A stretch of 64,000 bases of DNA from Fibrobacter sp. UWB2 (GCF_002210425.1 NZ_MWQK01000004.1:248001-312000); one strand, 5' to 3'. Counted from the first letter of the stretch, positions 41,960 to 50,770 are shown. The notes: generated by a model not told the origin, from the letters alone. Translations and numbers: made by a program.

Positions 41960-42679
41960 TTAAAGCGAAACCAATTTCAACCCACCATTTTCCATGCAGA
42001 GAATGGTGGGATTTTTTATAAACTCCCCGGGGGACGCCACAATACCATTCGGTACATTCCAAATACCCGAAAGATGGTGGTGACCATGAACGCAGTAGTC
42101 GCAGTGTTGCTTTTTGAGCATGCGATTGCCCCATTCGAGATATTCTTCGACTTTTATAGTGCGGCTTTCGCCGTATTTACGGCTGTTGCGCCCAACAAAG
42201 CGTGCAAGCCCCATTCCCCAATCCGGATGGATTTGCTTGAACAGAAAACGGTTCAAGGGCAGGTCCAAAATTTTGCGCATAAAGCGGTAACCGTAATCGG
42301 ACTTGGGAACACCATCACCGTGGGTCAAGAACACGCGCTTTCCTTGAATTTCAAGAACCAGGGATTTGTGTACAGCTACGCCAAGATGCTTTGGGAAAAA
42401 ATCTCCGTAGGCAAAATCATGGTTCCCTTGTAAGACATGGACTTCCACTCCGGATTCCACCAGTTCCGCAAAAGCCCGATACAAGTTGAAATGTGCCGAC
42501 GCTATATAATAGTTGTATTCATACCAGAATTCAAAAAGGTCTCCAACCACGACAACGTGGCTTGCTCTCCCCTTCCACGAAGAAAGAAGTTGAATCAACT
42601 TTTGCTCCCTATCGGGGACCGCACCCGGCGGGTCGATTCCTAGATGGGCGTCACTAATAAAATAAGCGGGCAATTCCAT
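41960..42679 (-). CDS. lpxH: UDP-2,3-diacylglucosamine diphosphatase (lipid A synthesis)
   Basis: This 239-residue calcineurin-like phosphoesterase cleaves UDP-2,3-diacylglucosamine to lipid X in lipid A synthesis. Metal motifs are YFISDAHLGID, VVVGDLFEFWYE, VLQGNHDF and, near the C-terminus, VHGHHH. The FEFWYEYN and RTIKVEEYLEWGNRM patterns match LpxH-type enzymes. Start ATG 42679 (MELPAYFISD); a GTG two codons earlier is less likely. Presence indicates an LPS-bearing outer membrane. Confidence 0.87.
   Translation of the reverse strand: MELPAYFISDAHLGIDPPGAVPDREQKLIQLLSSWKGRASHVVVVGDLFEFWYEYNYYIASAHFNLYRAFAELVESGVEVHVLQGNHDFAYGDFFPKHLGVAVHKSLVLEIQGKRVFLTHGDGVPKSDYGYRFMRKILDLPLNRFLFKQIHPDWGMGLARFVGRNSRKYGESRTIKVEEYLEWGNRMLKKQHCDYCVHGHHHLSGIWNVPNGIVASPGEFIKNPTILCMENGGLKLVSL
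41981..42018 (+). terminator. Terminator embedded in the lpxH 3' end
   Basis: Stem cccaccatt (41981-41989) and aatggtggg (42002-42010) is followed by ATTTTTT. It serves the plus-strand pair 40747-41944 but lies inside the coding end of the opposite-strand lpxH gene. Confidence 0.75.
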
Positions 42680-42731
42680 AAGCACAATCTAAATAAAATC
42701 GAAGCCGTTCGTTTTTTTATATCTTTGAGAC

Positions 42732-43298
42732 ATGCGCTCCATCGTCAAATTTTCATGTTTAGCCGTCTCTTTGGCAGCAATCCTCTCCGGATGCTCCATG
42801 AAACTCACGCAAGGCGACCTGGAAGGAATCCCCCTGACCGATGAATCGTTCAGCTTTTTTGGAAACATTCCCTTTATTTACGGGAGCGACTCGCTAGAAC
42901 TTTCGCAAGACTTGCTACGAGCCTACACTAAGGCTGCAAGCGAAACAGAATTTCCGCGCAACACATGCCGCGGGGACGCAACCATCAAGGCGACAGTTCA
43001 ACAGAACGAACCAAATTCCGCCTGGAATATTGGAGTCCTCATTCCGCTGTGGCCTATCCTCCCCGTCAATGAATCCTGGACATATGAGCTTTCGGCACGC
43101 ATCTTTTGCAATGGGGCACTCGTACGCCATGTGGAATTCATTGAGCAGCAAGACATTAACGCTATTTTATATGGGCGTCTCCGCACCGATCTCGTGAACA
43201 GGGCGTCCCGTGAAATGCACCGCAAGCTCGTACAGCGCTTGGCATTTGAGCTCAATTCCAACAGACTCACCGATTTAAATAGCGTGAGCGACTATTAA
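42732..43298 (+). CDS. Lipoprotein of unknown function
   Basis: This 188-residue protein starts MRSIVKFSCLAVSLAAILSG followed by Cys, a clear type II signal peptide. The mature region includes IPFIYGSDSLELSQDLLRAY and WNIGVLIPLWPILPVNE. No known domain is evident. It precedes rsmI by 50 bases on the same strand. Confidence 0.72.
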   Translation: MRSIVKFSCLAVSLAAILSGCSMKLTQGDLEGIPLTDESFSFFGNIPFIYGSDSLELSQDLLRAYTKAASETEFPRNTCRGDATIKATVQQNEPNSAWNIGVLIPLWPILPVNESWTYELSARIFCNGALVRHVEFIEQQDINAILYGRLRTDLVNRASREMHRKLVQRLAFELNSNRLTDLNSVSDY

Positions 43299-43348
43299 AT
43301 TCGGAATGAGGAGTCTCTACACTCTCGTCTAAAATCTATTTTTACATC

Positions 43349-44035
43349 ATGTCATACACTTTATACATCGTAGCGACTCCCATCGGGAACATGGAAGACA
43401 TCACCTACCGCGCTGTGCGCATCCTTAAGGAAGTTCCCCTCGTCCTTGCCGAAGACACCCGCCATTCGAGAATTCTCTTTGACAATTACGGCATCACGAC
43501 GCCCATGGAAGCCTACCATGACTTCAACAAAGAGAAGGTCACGCCCAAGTACGTCGACTTTTTGAAGAATACCGGCGACATCGCACTCGTAAGCGATGCA
43601 GGAACGCCCGGCGTTGCAGACCCGGCATTCAACCTCGTGCGAGAATGCGTCCGCGAAGGTATTGACGTGCGCGCCATCCCGGGACCGTGCGCGATGATTA
43701 CCGCACTCGTCTCTTGCGGCATGCCGACCGACCACTTTACGTTCCAGTATTTCTCTCCCAAGAAAAGCGCCCAGCGCATCCACTTGCTCGAGAAGTTGAA
43801 GGACGAAGAAGCGACACAGATTTTCTACGCCAGCCCGCACAACATCGACAAGTTCGTCGAAGAAATCAAGCTTGTCTTTGGCGATATCAAAATTGCACTG
43901 ATGCGTGAACTGACCAAGAAGTTCGAGGAACACCTCATCGGAACGCCGACAGAAATTTCCGCACACTTCAAGTCGCACCCGCCCAAAGGCGAATTCGTGC
44001 TCGTGTTCAATCCCCAAGACAAAAGCGGTCTTTAA
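43349..44035 (+). CDS. rsmI: 16S rRNA (cytidine1402-2'-O)-methyltransferase
   Basis: This 228-residue protein 2'-O-methylates C1402 in the ribosomal P site using SAM. It begins LYIVATPIGNMEDITYRAVR and has LAEDTRHSRILFDNYGI, LVSDAGTPGVADPA and GPCAMITALVSCGMPTDHF, all RsmI signatures of the tetrapyrrole methylase fold. TATTTT ends six bases before the ATG, so its transcript may be leaderless. It is followed by lnt, 20 bases downstream. Confidence 0.94.
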   Translation: MSYTLYIVATPIGNMEDITYRAVRILKEVPLVLAEDTRHSRILFDNYGITTPMEAYHDFNKEKVTPKYVDFLKNTGDIALVSDAGTPGVADPAFNLVRECVREGIDVRAIPGPCAMITALVSCGMPTDHFTFQYFSPKKSAQRIHLLEKLKDEEATQIFYASPHNIDKFVEEIKLVFGDIKIALMRELTKKFEEHLIGTPTEISAHFKSHPPKGEFVLVFNPQDKSGL

Positions 44036-44038
44036 GTT

Positions 44039-44066
44039 CTACCGACTAACGACTAATGACTATCGA
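44039..44066 (+). repeat. ACTAA-type repeat carrying the lnt start codon
   Basis: ctaccgactaacgactaatg continues into actatcgacc, the same degenerate repeat as at 23015-23046. The ATG of lnt (44056) is part of the ACTAATGAC word. Confidence 0.5.
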
Positions 44067-46002
44067 CCAGTTCCTAAACAAGCTTAAAGCACTTCCGCGA
44101 GCTTACAAGATTTACATCGCGGTACTCGTTGCCGTTGAATTTGTATTGTTCCTGTTGCGTCCGGATACGCCCGGGCTTTACACGCAGATTCCGCAGCTGT
44201 TGCCTATCGTTGCGGCACTCCCATTCTTGTTCATAAAGAACGCTCGCCGTCCATTTGCGCGGTTCATGAACACGTACGGCATTATCGTCTTTACGTTCCT
44301 TGCGTTGGATTACCTCACGCGCAGCCATGCCGGGCTTTTCCAGATTGTAACGACGTTCATCCCGATGATGCTTTACTGGTTTGCATTGTTCATCCGCTGG
44401 AACGTCAAGCTCTTTAAGCAAAAAGACGCGCGCATTGCAATCGCCTTGGCCACAATTTCCTGGGGATTTCTCGCATTTGCATTCCCGCCTTTGCCTCTTG
44501 GCCCTGCCACTCTCGTTTTGCTTGTGCCGTGGTTCATCATGCTCAACAAGTACAATCGCGAGACTGCCGTCTTTGCGACATTTTGGGCAAGCATGGTCTA
44601 CAACACCGTCAATTACTATTGGATCCGCAATGTGATGAATGTCGAGACAGCGCCTTCAGGACTTATCTTCCTCGGGCTTATACTCCTCATCGCTTACTTG
44701 AGCTTGTTCAACGTCCTTGCCGCATTTGCTTACTCCACCGCCAAGAACTTAAAGATCAAAGGCAAGGCGTACTTGCTTATCCTCTTCCCCGTTTTCTTTG
44801 CATCCATCGAAATGTTCCGCACGCACGGTGATTTCGCATTTCCGTGGAACCATCTCGGTTACACGTTCGGCAATTACCTCGAACTGATCCAAGCACTTTC
44901 CATCATTGGCGTGTTCGGTTACACAATCCTGATTGTCACCTCGAACCAGGTTGTCGCTTACGCCTTTTTGCAGAAAGGCCGCAAGAAGCTCGCGCTCTTT
45001 GCCGTTCCGTTCGTGATTTTCATGGCTCTTTTGATTCACGGCTCTTGCGTGCTTTCATCACCGGAAGCAGCCCCGTACCACAACGCAAGCGCTCCTGAAA
45101 ATCCATCCATCGCGATGGTGCAGCCAAGCATTGCCCAAGGCGCCAAGTGGAGCAAGGCCCGTTTCGATTCCATTGTCACAAAGACTTTCAACATGGCGCT
45201 CGATAGCGTTCAGCCAGGCACAAACTTGATTCTCCTCGCCGAGACCGCCATCCCGGACCACATCCGCAGACAGCCTTTAGTCCTGAGGCGTTTGCACCAG
45301 ATGGCCGACATGAGAAACTCAAGCATTCTCACGGGAGCGCTCGACTACAAGCGCGTTTCGGACGACATGAACAACCCGCGCCGCTTTGAAATCTACAACG
45401 CCTCGTTCCTCTTTACCCCGGGCGATCCAAACTTTCCGCAGCGCTATATCAAAAAGCACCTCGTGCCTTTCAGCGAGCGCATTCCCTTCGATGACGTTTT
45501 CCCCATTCTCAATTACGTGGACCTTGGCGAAGGCGACTTTGTCCCCGGAAAGGAAACGCCCGTTTATGGACCTTACAACTGGACGCCATACATCTGCTAC
45601 GACGCCATCTTCGGAGACCTCATTAGAGACGCCATCCGCGCAGGTTCCCGCCTGATGGTAAACATCACGAATGATGGCTGGTTCGGCCGCAGCACCGCCC
45701 CATTCCAGCACCTGAACATCGTGCGCCACTTGGCCGTCACCTACGGCTATCCGGTGGCACGCCTCGCCAACAGTGGCGTTTCGGCATTCATCGACCAGTA
45801 CGGTCACTATGACCAGAACACCGGCATCTTCGAGATGCGCGTCATCCAAAGAAAAATGCCCCTCAAGACGAGGAGCACCTTCTATACATCTGTAGGCGAA
45901 TTTGTCGAAACTGCATTGCTTTGGTTCTTTGCCATTTACCTAATTGCAATATTTGCTATTTCGAGATTGCATAAAGGAGATGCCCGATTAAATCGGGCAT
46001 GA
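44056..46002 (+). CDS. lnt: Apolipoprotein N-acyltransferase
   Basis: This 648-residue inner-membrane enzyme adds the third acyl chain to lipoproteins. The N-terminal half has about ten hydrophobic segments. The C-terminal half is a nitrilase domain with catalytic Glu in LLAETAIPDH (about 396), Lys in YIKKHLVPFSE (about 467) and Cys in YICYDAIFGD (about 514). It is longer than E. coli Lnt (512 residues), with extra N-terminal segments. Its last residues (KGDARLNRA) are encoded by a hairpin repeat, and its start codon lies in another repeat. No SD precedes the ATG. The many predicted lipoproteins nearby are its expected substrates. Confidence 0.93.
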   Translation: MTIDQFLNKLKALPRAYKIYIAVLVAVEFVLFLLRPDTPGLYTQIPQLLPIVAALPFLFIKNARRPFARFMNTYGIIVFTFLALDYLTRSHAGLFQIVTTFIPMMLYWFALFIRWNVKLFKQKDARIAIALATISWGFLAFAFPPLPLGPATLVLLVPWFIMLNKYNRETAVFATFWASMVYNTVNYYWIRNVMNVETAPSGLIFLGLILLIAYLSLFNVLAAFAYSTAKNLKIKGKAYLLILFPVFFASIEMFRTHGDFAFPWNHLGYTFGNYLELIQALSIIGVFGYTILIVTSNQVVAYAFLQKGRKKLALFAVPFVIFMALLIHGSCVLSSPEAAPYHNASAPENPSIAMVQPSIAQGAKWSKARFDSIVTKTFNMALDSVQPGTNLILLAETAIPDHIRRQPLVLRRLHQMADMRNSSILTGALDYKRVSDDMNNPRRFEIYNASFLFTPGDPNFPQRYIKKHLVPFSERIPFDDVFPILNYVDLGEGDFVPGKETPVYGPYNWTPYICYDAIFGDLIRDAIRAGSRLMVNITNDGWFGRSTAPFQHLNIVRHLAVTYGYPVARLANSGVSAFIDQYGHYDQNTGIFEMRVIQRKMPLKTRSTFYTSVGEFVETALLWFFAIYLIAIFAISRLHKGDARLNRA

Positions 46003-46005
46003 CAT
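45974..46005. repeat. GATGCCCG-type hairpin repeat at the lnt stop
   Basis: AAAGGAGATGCCCGATTA and its partner TCGGGCATGACA form an eight-base stem (atgcccga / tcgggcat). The lnt TGA stop is the TGA of CATGACA (46000-46002). Related copies are at 27534, 52414 and 56049. Confidence 0.65.
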
Positions 46006-46015
46006 TTTTCGCAAC

Positions 46016-46654
46016 TCAAAGTAACAGCATCGGCGGCCAATGGCCGGCTTTGGGGCGTTCCTTGAATTCCGCATTGGGCAAGAATTCCTTAAGCTTCAAC
46101 GTCCATTCCGGCTGGACAGTCGCATCCAGTCGCCCATAAAGCACCTGGATGTTCTCGCTGTTCGGGATTACAGATTCCACCTTGTGCGATGCCAGGTACA
46201 TCAAGCCCTTGGCAAGCGAATCAGCATCATACTTCTTGGCTTCATCAAACCAGTCGTCCTGCCAGTCGCCAAAATCTTCCTCAAAAAGCTCCATGAAAGC
46301 CTTGAGTGCTGGCTCCGTGGTCGTTTCGAGCTGGTGCGCCATAAAGTGCAAATTCGGCACAGTCCAGTTACCGATTTCATCGCAAAAATCTGCATATGGA
46401 GAAAGCAAAATCCACTTTTGCCCCTTTTGCGGACCCGCCGTAGAACACATCAACGACAAGGCTCCAAGCCCCCAGGCGACTACCGTAGAAGCTTTCTTGA
46501 ACTCCGGAATATCCTCCGGTTTCTCTAAAAACTCAGCCAGTTGGCTGTACTGCACATAATTATGGTTTGCCGAAGGAGCTACGTCCATCAGATCATCTTC
46601 CCAAATCCCGAGATTTGAGGCCCAATCAGGCAGCCAGATCCATTTTTCGCTCAT
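46016..46654 (-). CDS. BioH/BioG-like alpha/beta-hydrolase without nucleophile Ser
   Basis: This 212-residue protein starts at ATG 46654 (MSEKWIWLPDWASNLGIWED) with GAGG seven bases upstream. It has the hydrolase-like elements WLPDWASNLGIWED, VVAWGLGALSLM, YGRLDATVQ and GHWPPM. In the nucleophile elbow, where related enzymes have GWSxG or AWSxG, this protein has AWGLGA: Ser is replaced by Gly. The Asp and His of the triad seem kept. It resembles biotin-pathway BioH/BioG proteins in size, but carboxylesterase activity would be doubtful. Confidence 0.7.
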   Translation of the reverse strand: MSEKWIWLPDWASNLGIWEDDLMDVAPSANHNYVQYSQLAEFLEKPEDIPEFKKASTVVAWGLGALSLMCSTAGPQKGQKWILLSPYADFCDEIGNWTVPNLHFMAHQLETTTEPALKAFMELFEEDFGDWQDDWFDEAKKYDADSLAKGLMYLASHKVESVIPNSENIQVLYGRLDATVQPEWTLKLKEFLPNAEFKERPKAGHWPPMLLL

Positions 46655-46831
46655 ATACAACCTCACTCATGTGAAGAGCCTACTAAAACACACTCCAAAC
46701 TACATAATTGCTGATAAATTTTCCATTATCCGCAAAACTTTTTAACAAACGTAGTCTTATAGATATATATATCCAAATTTTGCTTTGATAGCAACTCTTA
46801 AAAAAAGTATTTTACAATTCGTAATATTTGT

Positions 46832-46860
46832 TTACTTCCGAACACAAAACATTGTATATT
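46832..46860 (+). promoter_or_regulatory. Promoter upstream of the 46906 gene pair
   Basis: TTACTT (46832-46837), a 17-base spacer and TATATT (46855-46860) lie about 45 bases before the ATG at 46906. A short leader with AAAGAGAT follows. The 46667-46831 region upstream shows nothing but AT-rich sequence. Confidence 0.5.
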
Positions 46861-46905
46861 ATCTGTATAAAAAAAATATGAAACCTATAAAGAGATAATT
46901 GTAAT

Positions 46906-47958
46906 ATGAGACACCTGATTCCTTCTCTCTGCTTAGCTCTTCTTCTGGCCGAAACAGCCTGTTCCGCACCACATGCCGTAAAACAGAATGATTCCGACAA
47001 TCGTCAAAAGAACGCCGCTACCCGACAAAGAGCAGAAAGCGCCTATAACGAACTGGACGGATTCGCCTCTACCACAAATTCTGCAGTAAAATCGACCGCA
47101 GCTGCGCCTACGGCATTTAACGCAAGCGCTCCGGCAGCAGTAGCTCAAAAGACATCTGCCGCAACTGAAACTTACGCCAATGCAAGCGCCATCCAGGACA
47201 TCGGGACCCCGATTATCATGGTCTCTCCCAACTTGACTCTCAAGGACGGAGTTCCAGACCTCTCTAGCGAAAGCCCGTACTCTCGCACAACAGCAGAAGC
47301 CATTAACGGCTACCTGACCAAGAAGAACTACGAGGTCAAGTCTGTCGATGGTCAGGCCGAGCTGAGCAGCATCCTCCAGATGCAAAGCGATATCGCCAAT
47401 ACGGAAGACGACTTGTCTTACCTTGCAAGCGTGGCTTTGGATGCCGACATCTATATTAAGTATACCCCAGAAGTGACGAATGACGAAGTCTCCGTCGAAG
47501 TTTCTGCCTACGAAACCTCGACCGCACGCCTCCTCGGTTCGCAGTCTGCAGTCGTCCGCAACAACGGCCATACTTCCAAAATCAACATCAATTCAAACAT
47601 CGGCGCAGCCGTCCGCAAGGCTATGCCCGGACTTGAACAGAAGATTCTCGGATACTGGAAGATGGACCTCGCCAAGGGTACACAGTACAAGGTCGTCGTT
47701 AACATCAAGGGTGAATACTCCGACAGCCAGACCGAAGACCTCCACGACGCCATCATGAAGGGCCTCAAGAGCAACTTCAGTTCCGTGAAGGTAAACGTGA
47801 TGACCGCCAAGACACTTGACTTCGTCATCTACGCCAATCCCTTGCAGTACAAGGATTCCCAAGAAGTCTACTCGAAGATCAGACAGGTATTCAAGCCTAT
47901 CGCAGAGACCAAGAAGAATAACATCACTCGTAAGCTGATTTTGATGGAGCTGAACTAG
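46906..47958 (+). CDS. Exported protein, possibly DUF6175-like
   Basis: This 350-residue protein has a signal peptide (MRHLIPSLCLALLLAETAC; the Cys follows a poor lipobox). An Ala/Thr/Ser-rich linker (about 55-100) comes next. A folded domain begins with IGTPIIMVSPNLTLKDG, then ALDADIYIKYTPEVTNDEVS and YKVVVNIKGEYSD. PIIMVSP and the general layout recall DUF6175, but I hold this only tentatively. Two bases separate it from the next gene, so they work in one operon. Confidence 0.65.
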   Translation: MRHLIPSLCLALLLAETACSAPHAVKQNDSDNRQKNAATRQRAESAYNELDGFASTTNSAVKSTAAAPTAFNASAPAAVAQKTSAATETYANASAIQDIGTPIIMVSPNLTLKDGVPDLSSESPYSRTTAEAINGYLTKKNYEVKSVDGQAELSSILQMQSDIANTEDDLSYLASVALDADIYIKYTPEVTNDEVSVEVSAYETSTARLLGSQSAVVRNNGHTSKININSNIGAAVRKAMPGLEQKILGYWKMDLAKGTQYKVVVNIKGEYSDSQTEDLHDAIMKGLKSNFSSVKVNVMTAKTLDFVIYANPLQYKDSQEVYSKIRQVFKPIAETKKNNITRKLILMELN

Positions 47959-47960
47959 TA

Positions 47961-49175
47961 ATGAATATCAAAGCCCTTATCCTTTGTGCGTGTCTTGCTG
48001 TAATCCCGGCGATGGCAGGGAAAATCGTCACCTACACCGCCACCTCCACAGTATCGCAAGAAGATGCGAACAACACCGCCATGGCAGGCGTCGCAAAGCA
48101 GATCAAGTCCCAAGTTAGCGCCACCCAGACTCTGACCAAGTACGAAGACATCAACGATGGCAAAAGCGTCCTCGGTGAAACTTACAGGTCCAAGAGCAAT
48201 GTCAAGAGCAACGTCGTCTTGAAAGGCGTCAAGGTGACTCCTGTAAAAGTGGATAAAGGCTTCAAGGCAACCGCAACTCTCGACATGGACGAGTTCACCG
48301 CAAGCCTCCAGTTCCGTCTGAAGACTTTAAAACAGGACATCGCTAAACTCGAGAAGTCCGCTAGAAAGGCTATCGACACTCGCGTTTATATCAATGCCGC
48401 AAACGACTTGGAAAAAGCCGAAGACAAGGTCAACGAATACAATTTCTATCTGCTCCAGCTTGCCGATATTTATCCGCTGGACGACAGCCATCGTTTGCAA
48501 CATGGTCTCCCCGAAATCGAGAACATGCTCATCGAAAGACTTTCGAACATCACGATTACAACGACGACCGAACCGAACTTTGAACTGACCAAGGCCGAAA
48601 TGCCGTCCTGGAATGTAATCGTCAAGGATTCGATTGGTCCTGTGCCAAGCTTCCCGCTTGTCGCTCGTCAAAGCAAGACTCTCTCAGAACGCCGTACGCA
48701 GAAAAATGGTATTGCCACGTTCAAGCTGCGCAACGTCAACTTCGACAAGGGCCCGTACGTGATTACCGTGGAGCCGAACTTCCCGCTTGAAGTTCTGAAA
48801 AAGGCTGGTTTGAGAAACGCCCTTGAAGTTCCGTACCGCGTGAAGCTTTCCCGTTGCGAAGTCAAGCTCAACTGCGACATGATCGCAAACGCTTGCAACG
48901 CTCTTGAAAACGCTCTTTCGAAGAAGTCCATCTTCGTCAGCCCAGACGAAGAATCGACGGCACCGGAACTTAGCGTAGAAATCGAAAACACCTTCAGAGG
49001 CAAACTCGGGTTTATCTCGTCCTTTGACTTTACCATTTCTATCAAGGGCGACAAGGTCAACTTTTTCACAACGGCAAAAGGTGTCGGCAAGAATGAAGTT
49101 GATGCAACCATCAGCGCTATCAAGAAGACGGACTTTAGCCCGCTCCAGAAGCAGCTGTTGCCGCTCTGCAAATAA
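47961..49175 (+). CDS. Exported protein with LPP20-like N-terminal domain
   Basis: This 404-residue protein has a cleavable signal peptide (residues 1-19, PAMA). The mature N-terminus, TYTATSTVSQEDANNTAMAG followed by VAKQIKSQVSATQTL, has the look of the LPP20/FlgT-type repeat (A-rich helix with KQI and VS). A coiled-coil-like stretch (LKTLKQDIAKLEKSARKAID) and beta-rich regions follow, ending LLPLCK. Partner of the 46906 product by operon arrangement. The terminator at 49244 ends the unit. Confidence 0.65.
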   Translation: MNIKALILCACLAVIPAMAGKIVTYTATSTVSQEDANNTAMAGVAKQIKSQVSATQTLTKYEDINDGKSVLGETYRSKSNVKSNVVLKGVKVTPVKVDKGFKATATLDMDEFTASLQFRLKTLKQDIAKLEKSARKAIDTRVYINAANDLEKAEDKVNEYNFYLLQLADIYPLDDSHRLQHGLPEIENMLIERLSNITITTTTEPNFELTKAEMPSWNVIVKDSIGPVPSFPLVARQSKTLSERRTQKNGIATFKLRNVNFDKGPYVITVEPNFPLEVLKKAGLRNALEVPYRVKLSRCEVKLNCDMIANACNALENALSKKSIFVSPDEESTAPELSVEIENTFRGKLGFISSFDFTISIKGDKVNFFTTAKGVGKNEVDATISAIKKTDFSPLQKQLLPLCK

Positions 49176-49243
49176 TTGATGGAATTCACGTGGTCACAAA
49201 ACCAATAGATGCAATTTTAGACAATTTATAAATGTATCTTTGC

Positions 49244-49269
49244 AAAGCCGCTGGTTAGCGGCTTTTTTC
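49244..49269 (+). terminator. Terminator abutting the next start codon
   Basis: Stem aaagccgct-ggtt-agcggcttt (49244-49265) is followed by TTTC. The ATG of the TPM gene is at 49271, directly after the T run. Confidence 0.75.
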
Positions 49270-49270
49270 T

Positions 49271-50080
49271 ATGCAAAAAAGAATTTTATCGATACTGTTC
49301 ATTCTGTTGCTCGCAATCCCGGTTGCGGCGGGTTTCAAGGTGAACAAGGCGGGACTCCCCAAGCGCCCGCAGAACAGTTACGTGTACGACGAAGACCGCT
49401 TGCTTTCAAAGCAAGAAGTGCAGTTCGTCAATGCGCTTTCTGAAGAGCTTTACAGAAAAGCAGGCTTTGGACTTGCGGTAGCGCTCATCCATGACATCGG
49501 CTTTGCGGACTTTAGAGATTACGCACTGAACATTGCCGAAAGCTGGGGCGTTGGCGACAAATCAAACGAAGGCGTCCTGATTTTTGCGGCGATGAAGCAG
49601 CACAAGCGTAGTGTCGAAGTCGGCTATGGCGCCGAGGGCTACTTGCCCGACGTGCTCGTGGAACGGCTCCAGCAAAAGACGATTGTCCCTGCATTCAGAG
49701 TTGAAAAGTATGGCCAGGGCGTGATGATGCTCGCCTGGGAAATTGCGCAAGTTGTCGCCAAGGAAAAAGGCATCACGCTTGAGGTCAATACCGACCAGCT
49801 CCCGCAAGAAGAAGAAAACAGCCCATTCGGACTCGCACTCATTATTTTCGTGATTCTGTTCCTACTTGTTTCGAAGAACGGCGGCGGGCGCGGAAACGGA
49901 TGTCTCTGGTTCCTGCTCGGGAACGCCCTTAGCAATAGCAGCCGCGGGCATCACGGGCCACGAGGGGGATTCGGTGGAGGCTTTGGCGGTTTTGGCGGCG
50001 GAGGCGGCTTTGGTGGCGGTTTCGGCGGTGGATTTGGTGGAGGCCACTTTGGCGGTGGCGGCTCCGGCGGAGGATGGTAA
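49271..50080 (+). CDS. TPM-domain membrane protein with Gly-rich tail
   Basis: This 269-residue protein has a signal peptide (MQKRILSILFILLLAIPVAAG). A TPM domain (about 35-165) contains YVYDEDRLLSKQEVQFVN, VALIHDIGFADFRDYALN and VEVGYGAEGYLPDVLVERL. A membrane segment (about 186-203, FGLALIIFVILFLLVS) and a Gly/Phe-rich tail end in GGGGSGGGW. This matches the YgcG/TPM family, whose plant members act in photosystem repair and whose bacterial role is unclear. It is followed by the 50084 gene after three bases. Confidence 0.85.
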   Translation: MQKRILSILFILLLAIPVAAGFKVNKAGLPKRPQNSYVYDEDRLLSKQEVQFVNALSEELYRKAGFGLAVALIHDIGFADFRDYALNIAESWGVGDKSNEGVLIFAAMKQHKRSVEVGYGAEGYLPDVLVERLQQKTIVPAFRVEKYGQGVMMLAWEIAQVVAKEKGITLEVNTDQLPQEEENSPFGLALIIFVILFLLVSKNGGGRGNGCLWFLLGNALSNSSRGHHGPRGGFGGGFGGFGGGGGFGGGFGGGFGGGHFGGGGSGGGW

Positions 50081-50083
50081 ACT

Positions 50084-50770
50084 ATGAAGAAGATTTTAAG
50101 CGTTGCAGAATTTCAGAATTCGGAATGGCCGAAACTTTTTGAAGAAGCGCTCGGCGACAATCTCGTTTCGGCGTTCGTTCACGGAGATTGCCTTATGGAA
50201 GGGTTTTCCGCATTGGAATCTCCATGGACCGTCAGCTTCATCTTGAAGTCCAATTCCGCACAGGACCTGCTCCCGCTACAAAAGCTCACATCAAAAGCTA
50301 AGCATGAGAACATCGTGTTCAATCACGTGTTCAGCCGTTATGAAATCAAGACTTCGCAAGACGTGTTCCCGCTGGAATTTTTGCATATCAAGAGCCGAAA
50401 TGTAACGATTTGTGGCGAGGCGCCGATTGCAGACTTTTACCCGAACCTCGCAGAACTGCGAATCGAATGCGAACGCGAACTGCGCGGACTTCTCGTGCAT
50501 TTACGCCGAGCATTCCTTTACCTCAAGGAAGACCGCAATCCGCACGGGATTTACGTGCGTTCTGCAACGACACTCCTCCCCTTGCTTTACGGTGTCTATT
50601 ACCTTTCAACAGGCAATTATCCCGAAAATCACGAACAAGTTTACGAAATGTTCCCGGGCGTGCGCATCCCCGAAATGTCAAAAGACAACGACGTGATTAT
50701 ATCAAACATCAACAAGTACATCGAAGCCGTGACTGCAATCGTCAATCAAGTCGATGCGATGAAAGTTTAA
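50084..50770 (+). CDS. Possible minimal nucleotidyltransferase-fold protein
   Basis: This 228-residue cytosolic protein begins MKKILSVAEFQNSEWPKLFE and has LVSAFVHGDCLMEGFSALES, then WTVSFIL. This resembles the strand-GS-helix entry of nucleotidyltransferase folds (HGDC in place of GS). The C-terminal half is helical (ELRGLLVHLRRAFLYLKED and NKYIEAVTAIVNQVDAM), as in NT-HEPN pairs. Catalytic Asp pairs are not obvious. Start three bases after the TPM gene. Fold call is tentative. Confidence 0.55.
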   Translation: MKKILSVAEFQNSEWPKLFEEALGDNLVSAFVHGDCLMEGFSALESPWTVSFILKSNSAQDLLPLQKLTSKAKHENIVFNHVFSRYEIKTSQDVFPLEFLHIKSRNVTICGEAPIADFYPNLAELRIECERELRGLLVHLRRAFLYLKEDRNPHGIYVRSATTLLPLLYGVYYLSTGNYPENHEQVYEMFPGVRIPEMSKDNDVIISNINKYIEAVTAIVNQVDAMKV

